From positions 1,989,269 through 2,053,268 of the forward strand of contig BCHH01000005.1 in NCBI GenBank assembly GCA_001599595.1: a DNA stretch of 64,000 nucleotides. The letters are read 5' to 3'. Position 1 is the first letter of the stretch. Each line of letters begins with the position of its first letter. The notes under the pieces were generated by a model. The model saw nothing but the letters and a program-made list of their open reading frames with translations, was not told the DNA's origin and did not search any database. Shown here in pieces: positions 23,436 through 35,200 of the stretch. The position numbers and the translations under genes are program-made. Source of the DNA: Beverwykella pulmonaria (lineage: Eukaryota > Ascomycota > Dothideomycetes > Pleosporales > Melanommataceae).

Positions 23436-24626
23436 ATGCCAACACACACGCCTTCCCCCCACCGCTTCCTGGCGTCCCATCCCCCATCAAGCTCATCCTC
23501 CAAGCCCGCAAAACCGAAACCCGCATCCAGCCTCCGGCATGGCTTCACAGCGCTTACACCCAAACCCGCACTCTCATCGCGGCAAAGCACAGAGACGCTA
23601 AAAGTAACGCCCGCGAAACGGTTCGTCATTGCGCCGGTGCGGAACGCGTCGGGAGCCGGGAAAGAGGACGAAGCACGGACACACTCACAGTCGACGCCGC
23701 ACGCTAAACCGGCAAGGAAGTTGGAGCGCGTGGAGAGTATACAGGAGGTGTCGCAGGATAGTTTTTCTAGGTCGCCGAGGGATGAGGCTGGTGAGGGAGG
23801 GATCGCGGAGTCTACCGAACAGAGGGATGTGTCAGTGAGACATCAAGATGGAGAGTCCAAGGACGAAAAGGAAGACGATGGAGATGCAGAAATGCTCTTC
23901 AAACCTCAATCCACGGACACGAACTCCAACAAGCGCCGCTGCCTCTCTTCCGCCGAACCACCATCTCCCTCTCATCCACGACTGGTTATCCAACCGCGAA
24001 CCCCCGCCCCAGCACCCAGCACCCACCGCTTCCTCGCGCCCATCCCACGAACCCCCCAACTCTTCCCAACCAGCACCACACCCGCCCCCTCCCGCCCCCA
24101 CTTCATCCTCCCTGCACCCCACCCTTCCCCTCCCACCCTCACCAACCCCCTACCCGAAACCTTCTCCCCCTCACGCAAAGGTCAAAAGTACATCCCCAAT
24201 GGCCTAGCCTCAACCCTCCAAACACTAGTCATCGAGACGGCTCACACGGTGTCCACTCGAGAAACTGCTCTCTGGGGCCGCGAGAAGGAAGATGGTGTTA
24301 AGATGAGGGTGAAGGTGCTGAATATCCGATCCGGAAGCAGAGAGAGGGCAGAAGAGGGCGATGTAGAGTGCTATCCCGGCGGTGTAGTGTTTGTGAGCGG
24401 GGGCCCGGAGATGAGCACTGTGCGTATGTATGGTGCGTCGCGGGCGTCGAGTGTTGTGGGAGATGAGGGATTCATGAGATTGATGCTGGCTGGGCAGGGT
24501 GGGGCGAGGGGCGCTGGTGGTGTGAGAGTTAGGGTGGGTAATTTGGTGGGGATTCGCGCCCCTATGTGGGATGTTGATGTCGGTGGGGAGAAGTGGGTTA
24601 TTGGCGTCAACTGGGTTGTGCTCTGA
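23436..24626 (+). CDS. Disordered protein with conserved-looking C-terminus
   Basis: Single-exon ORF of 396 residues. The first 250 residues are low complexity: Pro/Ser/Lys-rich, then acidic around residues 110-165, then Pro-rich. From about residue 250 (FSPSRKGQKYIPNGLASTLQ) the sequence looks folded: a helix (LVIETAHTVSTRE), then strand-like segments MRVKVLNI, GGVVFVSG, RVRVGNLVGIRAP, and EKWVIGVNWVVL at the very C-terminus. The strand pattern is compatible with a small beta-barrel such as an OB-fold, but this is inference. A nuclear, DNA-related role would fit such proteins; I cannot name the family. Coding strand and start are supported by length and by absence of a comparable frame elsewhere in the region. 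Confidence 0.68.
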   Translation: MPTHTPSPHRFLASHPPSSSSSKPAKPKPASSLRHGFTALTPKPALSSRQSTETLKVTPAKRFVIAPVRNASGAGKEDEARTHSQSTPHAKPARKLERVESIQEVSQDSFSRSPRDEAGEGGIAESTEQRDVSVRHQDGESKDEKEDDGDAEMLFKPQSTDTNSNKRRCLSSAEPPSPSHPRLVIQPRTPAPAPSTHRFLAPIPRTPQLFPTSTTPAPSRPHFILPAPHPSPPTLTNPLPETFSPSRKGQKYIPNGLASTLQTLVIETAHTVSTRETALWGREKEDGVKMRVKVLNIRSGSRERAEEGDVECYPGGVVFVSGGPEMSTVRMYGASRASSVVGDEGFMRLMLAGQGGARGAGGVRVRVGNLVGIRAPMWDVDVGGEKWVIGVNWVVL

Positions 24627-25263
24627 TTATGGAATGGTCAAACAAGAGTGATAGATATGAGATATGATAAGATGATATCACGAGTTCACGACAACGATGA
24701 ATGGATCTTCGTTAAAATAATGGAATACCGAGTTCAAACAGTATTGAAGGGTATTCTTAAATCACGGTGCGGATCTAGATACTTGTACGTGGAATGTACT
24801 CAGTTAACCTATTTGCTCAATATGATGCCATCTTGATTCCACCCTGAGCAATATCACGAGAGCATTTGTACAGGGCAATCATTTTCGAAGGCCTCTTAAG
24901 ATTGTGTCTTTCCCCCATAAAAGCACATCTCATTTTCGGCAAAATATGATTACAATATAGTGCAGCAGCCATCAAAACTTTGTCAAACTACGAGGTGTGG
25001 AGATCGAAACATACGAATAGTCATTGCTCTCCTATATATTTCTATGCAATCAAAATACCTCCCCGAGAATGTATGGTGGTTGGAAGCCTCAACGGATACT
25101 GGCCTGGCGGACAAGAACGGTACCCAGCTCTGGACTACTCTCCATGTTGGGGAGTGGTCCATGGCTGGCGATAATGCTAGAGATGCTGATGTCAGAGTTG
25201 GCGTCAGTGGGCTTGAAGAGGGGCCGTCACCTCTGCCCCAGCAAATGATTTCGCCGTAAGGTG
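24627..25263. other. Intergenic, no supported gene
   Basis: Overlapping short ORFs occur on both strands near 24960-25280, none with a recognised domain. Confidence 0.45.
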
Positions 25264-25542
25264 ATGCAGTACGCTGCAATAGCCTGCCTGCAGCCTGTAC
25301 GAAACAATAAAGAGGTCGTCATCTACAATATCAGCGAGGACACCGGGGCCCTTCTCATCCTTGAAAGAGCCAACGATGTCCGGGTCCCCGCAGCCGATGA
25401 GCTTGTGTATCGTTTCAGCAAGGAAGCCATTATCGTTCTAGAACAGTTCATCACTGGATTCGGAGTTGGAATTGTCGTCCTCTTCCTGTTTTATGGGGTC
25501 TTTCCGCTTGCGGCAATGTTTGGTTTAGGTTATACGTTCTGA
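25264..25542 (+). CDS. Possible small membrane protein or 3' exon
   Basis: A 92-codon ORF with a soluble N-terminal part (EVVIYNISEDTGALLILERA) and a hydrophobic C-terminal segment (FGVGIVVLFLFYGVFPLAAM). Composition is protein-like, but there is no homologue I know, no upstream start beyond the local ATG, and no adjacent exon I could place. It could be the last exon of a decayed membrane-protein gene. Confidence 0.25.
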   Translation: MQYAAIACLQPVRNNKEVVIYNISEDTGALLILERANDVRVPAADELVYRFSKEAIIVLEQFITGFGVGIVVLFLFYGVFPLAAMFGLGYTF

Positions 25543-28500
25543 TAGCGAACCAGTAATGAAGAATAAAGACGTTTGTAGCCATCAGCACCTGGACACCAGA
25601 ATCCTTCTTAGAAACATAACAGCACTTTGCAGGTCTAGTTTGATTCTAGTGCCCACTTGCCAGTATCGCGTATGGTGACTCCTTCGTGAGACCGGGTAGC
25701 ACTCATGTCCACTGCAGCACGCTTCCTGGCCGTTCCCGATCCGACGAACCTGGAGTACCAACTTGACCCGGAGGCCCAAGCTTCAGGCTCCCATTATTCT
25801 GCAAAGCAATGGAGGCGTCGTGAACGAGGCGAGGCAAGGAAGGAGGAAGAACACTCGGGGAAATCACGATGTGAGAGGCGGTCGATGAACTAAATGATGA
25901 GAGGATTTTTGAGGTGGAGGAAGAAAGGAAGCGAAGTAGAAGGCTGAAGTCGATCCTTGACTGCTCCTTCTTCATCTGGGATTCAACACTACAACGACCT
26001 CTGTAATCGTACGATGCCAGCCATTACTCTACTGCATTTGCAACTGTGTCTAGGTCCCTAACTGCATATTGTGTACCTTGAATAGCAAACGCGCGTATAC
26101 ACACTTCAAAGAATCCTAGAGACACGAGAGCTTGTTTAAGTATGAGCCAGAGTTTGCATAAGTCGGTAACGCCAAGAAAACAGAACCAAATATCGTGCGC
26201 GAGTGATGTAGGGCTGAGCCGCTCTTAACGTCTCATATATTTCCTCGAACGACGGCCTGCCCATTGTATCAAACATCACATGGTTTTAACAATGGTAGCA
26301 AAGTAGTAAAGCGCCCGACTATGCGATATATAGCCACTGCGTAAGTGTCAAATACAAGAAAAAAAGGCAGTGGGCGACTAAAATTGCCGGGCTCAAATGC
26401 TCAAGCCTAAACACTTCGTTTACGCTTGACTCTATGACGACCATTCGGCTCATCACTAAGAGGCTAAATAAATAAAAGTTGCGAAGACAAAATATCCTCT
26501 GAGGCTGGTAGAATATAATTGCCTTTCTAAAGGTTTCTTCCTTGACACTCATCGCCTACAACTACATCACAATCTCATCATCCTCAACTCAATCAATTCG
26601 AAATTTCTTGAAATCGATTTACAGAGTGATCTCTACCAACCCCGGAATTATGTTCGAGGACTTTGTCGATAGTTGCAGAATCTTCGTTAATAATATAAGG
26701 TGCAACATGAAGACACCAACCTACACAACACGACCATCCTTCTCAGGAATATGACCTCAAAGACACTTCCAGCTCCTCCATCGCCCTACCCGAGAAGAAG
26801 GGGCTTCGTAACCATGATACTCTCTAGCTACCATGGATACCGTTCGAACCAGCGCTGGAGGTCGAGGAGCTGTTCCCTGAACATTTTGTCATATGAGACA
26901 TAACCCATATCAAAGCGCGCAGTCTCTACCATCAGGTCACGAAGAGGCAAAAGGGTCATTTGCTAAGTCCGCGAACTGTCGTTCTTGACCCGATAGAGGA
27001 CGGTTGCAAGTTCTGCAGCGGCAGGAAGAAATGTTTGGGTTGTCGTCCAGCTCGTGAAGACGAGCGCTCGTAGAGTCAATCGCGATCGGGGAGTGAACAT
27101 TGAGACATCTGAGGAAAGGAGACGGTGTTACATATAAAATTGAAAATTGGAAAAGCATAGTGATAATTTATTAGATTTGGTAATTATTTGTTTGTACTGT
27201 TTGTTAGACCCTACGAGCTTGAGAGGACGACGTATAATGACGTGATATTAAAAACCTTCGGGAATAAGATCCGTTTCACCGGGCAAGAGTGGCGGCAACT
27301 GTTCCCCCAATGTTTCATACCAACCCTGACCACTTCAATGTTTGTGCAGTAGGCAAGCTGTCTTCGTCATCGCGAGTCCAGAACCATTGGCGCGGGATTT
27401 ATGTTTTCTTTTCCTCTGTTACCGTATGCACGCCATAAGCTGGAACCGACATGAAGGAAAATTTCGAACGCATGCTGACGCCCGATGCCCAGGCTTCCCC
27501 ATGAAAATTCTGCCCTGTATGAATGACGCGCAGGGGTCTGTCCAGAGTTAGTTCTCCATGGAAGAGTTTTGTTGTCTCCCAACACAGATTTATGAGGAAG
27601 CCAGAAGGACTGGATTAGTCATGGACCATCCCACCGTATGTGCCTGAGGGTGATACACATACGGAGGTGGTATAACTCGTCCGTCTTTGTAGCAGAGGTA
27701 GATGGCCTTTGAAAGAGTGTTGGAAGTGTTGCAAGCAGGCGTCACGTGGCGAGTTCTAGAAGTCGCTAGATACAGCTTCGCCATGCAGCAGAGCTACACC
27801 AAAACTTCCGGTACATTGATCCAGATCAATGAGCCTGATCAAGTTGCAAAATGCAACGTCGGGCTGCTGACGTGACATTGGGCGGTCTTTGAGTGCTGAG
27901 TATGACTTCAAGCCGAACTTGGTATGTCCTTGTTTCTGACAACAGCTGGCATCCCGGAGGGTCTGCGCTGTCTCCCTGAAATAACTTCGATGTTCTTTAG
28001 TCAATAACGTAGACAAAAAATGGATCGAAAGCTCGTCCTTTGCGCTGCGTCGGTCGGCTGCGGCGGTCTCAAACAAGGCATGAACAGCTGCAAAACGAAG
28101 TCTGACTCTACGTTGACCAGTCCGAGATGCAGTTTCTGATGCGGTTCGGCTGTGAGAAAGTGAGCGTGACGCAGGAGATGAACTGGAACAGGTCAGCCCT
28201 TTCCCCACACGCATGCGATGATTGAGGCGTCAGGCACTGAGGATTGAACACGTTCGTGGATCGCATTCGTCCTACAGCCTTGTTTTACCATTTAGTTGTG
28301 GCTCGATAGCCGCGGCGCAATACTCACCCTGACCTGTCCATTACTGGATGCACGTCAACCGCAATGACCAGGATTGATTGGCGTTTGCAGTGCAGTGCAG
28401 TGCGATCGAGAGCCGCAAGAGCTGAGCCCAAAGGGGCGCCACTCAGCGCCCGCGATTGACTCGCCGTTGCACAGGCAAGATCTCGAGGATGCCGTCCTCG

Positions 28501-29287
28501 GCCTGTTGCACGTTGTGCTGGGAAGAACGACGGCGACGGCGATAGATGGGCTGGAAGAGCTTCCGGGGAAGGCCCGCTACCCGCAGCAAGCGAGCCCACC
28601 CCCTGCTGGCACCCGCACTAGTGCGCCTCGCCCCCGCCAGAACGACACGTCAGACCATCACGATTCAATCTTTCATCAAAATCGGAGCCCATCGCTCTCT
28701 CCTCCATGTGTTCCCCTGCATTACGACCCATCTGGCCGGCCGAATTGGGCGCCAGTGGGAGGCAACACTGCTCCCCGGCGACGGCCTCCCACGCCGTTTG
28801 TTGTCGCTGCACGACCATGCAAAGGGCTGCAGGCCGGAGCTCGAATTTCTCTCATACTGGGCGAAAGCTGCTTGCTTCACGACGTGGCACCAATGAGCAT
28901 ACGCCAAGAATTCGTCTCTTCTCTTCTTCGCTGCGGGAGAGCACGGGTATGCCAACTCGGGGGCTTCCGATCCGTCACGACGGTTTGGTGGACGTGGAGG
29001 CTCCGATTTGGTTCCTCAGGCTGCTCTTTCTCTCAACCTTTGTCTTGTGACGAGTGTTCCAATTGAGCCACGATTTCCAACATGATGATGCTTTTCCCCT
29101 GACTCGCTTCTCATTCGCTTCTCATTCGATTCTCCACATTCAAATCCGCTTACCCCACGTTCCATGTCGCCATTGCGTATCTCTTTTCCTATATACAGCA
29201 ATGGAGTGGAATGGGCATGAACCACAATAGTAGAACAGCTTATCAAATTTTTGGACGTCGAAGGACTACAACCATCTTTGTCCCACA
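25543..29287. other. Long intergenic region, no supported gene
   Basis: About 3.7 kb with only short, conflicting ORFs. The longest (27756-28214 minus; 28374-29066 plus) have no recognised motif and overlap ORFs in other frames. A GC-richer stretch at about 28400-28900 is bounded by AT-richer DNA. The final 100-200 bases are the likely leader of the giant gene. Confidence 0.4.
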
Positions 29288-32200
29288 ATGCGCCAGTTTC
29301 AAAACGTATCATATTCACCCTGGGCAATCTCTGGGAAGTCAATTTACCAAACCTCAGCGACTGCTCAAGCGCCTCTTTATCAAACCCCAGCGACTGCTCC
29401 GGCGCATACCTACCGAAGGATAGTCTTGCCGCCCGCTCCTGTGTTCTTCCACCCAGACATCAAGCAGGTTATTGAGCCAGATGATGACGGAACTGCGGAG
29501 CCGGGTATGTATCACTGGCCATGGCACGCGCGAATAACATCAATTGATCATAAAACAGGTCCCTCTGGCGCTGCGGTTGCTGAAGACCCAGCCGTTGAAG
29601 CACCACCCCCTGCACCCAGCCCCCCTCCTCCTCCCGCACCAGAGCCTCCTAGCCAGAGCGAACCTGTAGAACCACAAGCAGAAACCCAGGCAGAAACCCA
29701 GGCAGAAACCCAGGCAGAAGAGCCATCTAGTTCTCCCACACTATCAGATTCATCTCCTGAATCGAGCGGAGAACCCGTGCCGGAAGATGCGCCCCAAGTG
29801 ATAGAAGGGAACGCAGAAACAACTCATGATGGCGAAGCAAAGACCGAAGATGTCAAGAACGAGCCACCTGGACAAGATGGAGGCGATAGCGGTAATGGAG
29901 GGGGCAATTCGACGCTCGATCAGGAAGATGCTGTCTTAGACCCGATTGAGCCCGAAGATACAGGGACGGCCGAGGGAGGGGTAGCCATCGACAGTACGCC
30001 AGAGCCAGTCCCAGAGCCAGTCCCAGAGACCACCACAGAGACAAGCACTGAGCCCGCTCCCCTCCTACCCTCAGCGGACGCCGCCGCGGAGCCCGAGAAG
30101 AGTGGTGAGTCCGAGCAGCCAGCTCAACAAGCCCCAAAGCCCCACGAAGAAAAGTCTGTCCATTTCTCGCCTGACGTCAAAGATCCAGACGCGATGAGTA
30201 TTGGGAAGAAGAAAGACGACAAAAAGAAGAACAAGACCAAGGTCAACGCATTCGTACGGATGAAGGACCCCCCCGCTCGTGTTCCAACGCCGCCCAAAGA
30301 GGAAAAGAAGAAGGTTGCTGAGAAGGACACAAAGAAGAAGACTTTGTCAATAAAAGAGGAGAAGAAGAAGGCCGTGGAGAAAGACGTACCGCCTCCTTCT
30401 CCTGTTAAAAAGAAGCTCAGCAGAGCAGAGGAGAGGAAAAAGAAGAAGCAGGAGAAGGAGAAGGAGGATAAGAAACCCAAGGGAAACAAGGGTAGCAAGA
30501 AGGGTAGCAGCTCGTCACATGACGACGGGAAGGAGGTTTTTGACAGTGGCAATGCTAAGTCTGACGATGCCCAGGAGGTAGCGGCTAACGAGCCGCCTGC
30601 AGAGACGCCCTCAAATGCCCGGGAGTCCATTACGGAAGGCGAATCGATAGCTGAACCACCCGTCGATCCTCCGGCTGAACCCATTGTTGATAGCGAACCC
30701 GCTGTCGAAACTGGCGTCGAACCTGCTATCGAATCTGCTGTCGAATCTGCTGTCGAATCTGCTGCCGAACCTGCTGCCGAACCTGTTGTCGAATCTGCTG
30801 CCGAACCTGCTGTCGAACTTGCTATCGAATCTGCTGTCGAACCTGCTATCGAACCTACTGTTGAATCTATCGTCGAAGCCCCAGCTGAACCCGTTGAGAG
30901 CGAACCCGTTGTCAAGAGCGAACCCGTTGTCGAGAGCGAACCCGTTGTCGAGAGCGAACCCGTTGTCGAGAGCGAACCCGTTGTCGAGAGCGAACCCGTT
31001 GTCGAGAGCGAACCTGCTGTTAATAGTGAACCTGTTGCCGATAGTGAATCCGTTATTAATCCTGCTGTAGATAGTAAGCCAGTGGAGCAGGTGAAAGAAG
31101 CCACCGTCGACGATTCTTCTCTCCCGAACGAGCCGACCCCGGCGCAAGACGTAGTAGAAGAAACACATGCTGTAGAAGAGCCAATTTTAAGCGATAATAC
31201 TAACCAAGAGGAGAAAACCTCGGCCCTTGAGGAGGTTGCAACTCCCGCAGAGGAAGCTGTCGACATTCCAGCATCTGAGCTCAAGGAAGCTCCAGAAGAC
31301 ATTCCAGCTGTGCAAAATGGATCCTGCGAAACCGAAGCAGACAGTGGTAAAGGGATAGTTCCAAGCGAGGAATTGGTCGTTCAGCCCTCAAGCGATGACA
31401 TGCTCCAAAGCTCTCCTGACCCTGGTGAAGATGTCGGACCGACTGAGAGCAATGGTGATGTCGTTATCGACGAGGCCATTGCCGCTGCCCCTGACGACAT
31501 GACGCCTTCCACGGTAACTAACTGCAAAGGAGATACCCCACCTGAGACCAACACCGGAAGCAACGACCCAACGCCTTGCGAGGTTCAAGGAGATAGCCCC
31601 CAAGCTAACGAAACGACGAAGGAGAGCGGCGACGATACTCAAGAGGCCGTTACTACGACAACTCCAGATAACGATCACGATTCTTCTTTACCGTCCTCCG
31701 AATCGAACGACGTGGACGCCAAGGAACCGGAGTTGCAGGATGGTGACGATGCTGCACAGAGTACGGTCGAGCAACAGCAGGTCATCCAAGGAGAATCGCA
31801 GCCGGAAGAAAAGGAAGGCGCAAACTCTGACGCCCATCATGATGAGAACCCAGTGAAAGAGAGTTGTGACGATAGCCAAGAGGTTCATACGACTACTCCT
31901 GACGATATAAAGGAAGAATCTCCCTTACCGCCCCCGGAATCAAGCGATGATATGGGTATAACGGCTGCTGACTCGAATGAGTGCGAAGAGGTCCTGCAAG
32001 ATAGTGCCGAGGCGCAGGACCCTGTATGCGCTGAAGAGATAGTAGCCGGAGCAGAGCCGAACGATAGCGAGGGTGCAAACTCTGACACTATACAAGACGG
32101 CGAGACTAGCACAGAAAGCTTAGAGGAGCAGCAGAATACGCTTGTAGCCGACTCGCTGCCAAACCAGAGTGAAAACGCCGGCTCTAACCCCAAACACGAC

Positions 32201-35200
32201 AGCGAATCTTCTAGCGCCGAGATTCCTGTGGAAAATTTGGACGGCGAAGAAAGTAGCAATGCGTCCGGAGAGCAAGAGAGTAGTGATGTAGTTAAAGAAT
32301 CAGCCATAGAGCAAGCCGGTAAGTCTATTGGTTACAAGATGAGCCGCGGAACGTTGAATGAAGTGCTCAATGATCTAACTCCGGATCAGAATCCTCTCTT
32401 GACGATGCTCAAGACCTAGCTCTCGATGCGGTCGCGTCAGTTGAGCAGGCTGGTAAGGTTTTCAATAAATATCAGGCACTTCGTTCTTTTTGGTACTAAA
32501 TCAGTCTTAGATTCTCCTCCCCCTACCTCTGATAAGACCTACTGTTGCGAAAATGTGTATTGCGCCAAGAACTCACCTCACAATGATTTGACTGAGCCAG
32601 CGCCTGAGCCAACACCCGAGGAAACGCCTGGTACAACGACGAGTGACGTTCACAGTGGCGATGGAGACGAATTACAAGTGCATGAAGGTGATTCAAATCT
32701 TGAAGGGCCTGATGGCGGCGCAGACGATATCAACAACAACACCCTTGATAGCTCTGAGAGCGTGCCTCAAGAAGAGCATGACAAGACACCGGAAAACATT
32801 GAGCCAGAGGTCTTAGACTCGCAGTCTGATCAAGTTGCCGTTGAAGCTGATGGCGAGGTCGAGGCCGACGCAGGCAATATCAATAGTGAAACCGCAATGG
32901 AGAGCGAGAAGCATACAGATGAGGGATTCGCAGATACAGAAGCCTCTGCTACTTCGGATATTCACGAACTGTCTAAGGAGTCTCTTGGTACGTTGCTCTG
33001 TTTCCTTTTGCTTACCCTCAATCTTCTGCCTGTTCTTGCAATTCAAAATTCTGTGCTCCAAGTGTTTGGAAGCAGACAAAATCTTGGTTATTGCATACAA
33101 ACGTACAGCGAAGAGATCATACGATGGGTTGGGCTTTTCGTTGAGATTCGTAATTGGGCTCCCACTTTGCCACCCTGTCATTCGTTCCGCAACCGGCATA
33201 CATTTCATAATGACTCAGCTTTCCTTATCATCACGTGGGTATGCATCTGGTCGAGACGAGTCTACCTCATGCATGTAGGTATTTTGCCGCGAATCGCGGG
33301 ATGCGCCCGTCGCCCGGGTTTGATGTTGAGCTCAGCATTCGGCAACTCACTTCATCTCACCCTACCCCACGTGTACCTTCCCTTTCATTCCCTTTTCCTA
33401 TCTCTATTAACGACCATAGCTCACACCTAACCTTGTCGCTGATTTATTTTCTTGTCTCGTGTATTCATCAACAATACTGACTCACTCCAGACACACCACC
33501 AGATTCTGGAGACCACAACTCCGAGGAGCCTCCCAACACAGCTCCTGTTGACGAGACGGTCGAAGTGGCGCCGGAGCCGGTTTCTGAGGAATCATCAGAA
33601 CCAATTCCGGCGGACAACAGCAACAACAACGGCCTTCATTCTAACGAAACCGAGGGCACGAAATCGGTTGAAAGTGATGCAGCAGAAGACACTAATGGCC
33701 AGTTAATGCCCGATAATTCTAAGGATTCAACGGATGCAGGACCCGGGGAAGTCCCAATAACAACGCTCGAGGATTGTCAGCCTCTAAACGAGGATCCAAA
33801 AGGGGAGGTGGGGTCACAAGGCAAGCAAGAAGTCGCCGAGCAAGACGGAGACGCGGAACAAGAAGATTCATCAGCGAACGGTGACATTGCGAGCCCGGAA
33901 TTCGAAGAGGTCGAACCTTCTGACCCGTCAGAAATGCCTAAGAACGACGAAGAAAGTTCTCAGGAGTCAACAGAGCCGCAGAACCCGAGTGAACTTCAGC
34001 CTTCAGAGGAAACAAAAGTCTCAGACGGAAGTGAGGAAGTGGCCGTGCCAGAGATCAACTCTTCTGACTCAAATGCCATACCCGAAAGTGCAGTCGTAGA
34101 GCCAAGTTCAGACAGCCCGGTCCAAGATGATGGTCTTGACCAGGAGCCTTCCACTGAGGTAGAAGCTATTCCGGAGCCTGTTGCTGAAATAGTTGAAGAA
34201 GGACTAGATTCAAATACAGAATCTGCAGCCAATACCGAGCCCAAGTCCAATTCTGAACCTAGCACTGCGACAAGTATAGAAGGCCAAACATCCTTAACTT
34301 CAGATCTGGAAGAAGGAGAAGAACCTGCCTTGATTTCAGATCCCTTGTCTTCCGAAGAGACAATATCTACGGAGAAAATTGAAACAATTTCAGCTGAGCA
34401 AGACGACGAAGAGAATTCTAGTAGTGCACCCGACGTCTTAGAAGCACCTAGAAAAGATACAAGCGAAAGTCAACCTGGGCCTGAGGCGGACGGAGAAATA
34501 GGAGAGGTGCCCTCGGAAGCCCAGGAAACGATCTCTGAAACCCCTCCGACTGATGTCATACCTGAGGAGAAAACCGAATGCCCTTTACCTGAAGAGGTGC
34601 CGGAGACTTCCGATTCCCAACAAGTCATTGATGACTCGGAATCTCAGGTATCTGATCCTTCAGGCGAGCAAAACCAAGCGGTTGATTCATCTGAGGCTCC
34701 TCAAGAAGGACAATTCCAGGACGTTCAACAAGAGGATGGCGAGCCCTCAACTGAATCGGAAAACAGTCGAGAAGGCCCTGTCGAAAATTCCCCGGTAGGA
34801 GACAAAGAAGAGCAAGAACCTGACCCTACTTCTGAAGAAACAGAAACTCCGTCCACCCAAGACCCACCTAGTGACGAGTTAGCATCAAACCTACCAGCGG
34901 GGCAGTTGCCGTCCGAAGATGCTAGTAAGGTGGTGGTCGAACAAGAAGAATCGACTCCCGTCGATCAGGGAAGCGGAAATGAAGGTGACGCCGAAAATGA
35001 CACATCAAGTTTGCCACAGGCGAATGAAAATGCCCCATCCCAGCCAATGGAGGAAGAAAGCGTTGCACTCATTTCCGAGGAGGTGCTACCGGACAAAGAC
35101 ATAGATGAGATGCCACCCATAGACCCTGACAACTCCTCGGAAGTCCAGGTCTCCGAAGATAAAGGTTTGGGTGAGTCCCAAGACGTTCCGATTCCCGATC

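Noticed and set aside
30124..31302. 392-codon minus-strand ORF rich in Ser/Thr/Gly
   Set aside because: It mirrors the tandem repeats of the giant plus-strand gene; repeat units keep all frames open.
32319..32413. Reading through 32319-32413 to a stop near 32419 as the end of a first gene
   Set aside because: A GTAAGT donor, a CTAAC branch site and an in-phase acceptor make an intron more likely, and acidic coding sequence resumes after it.
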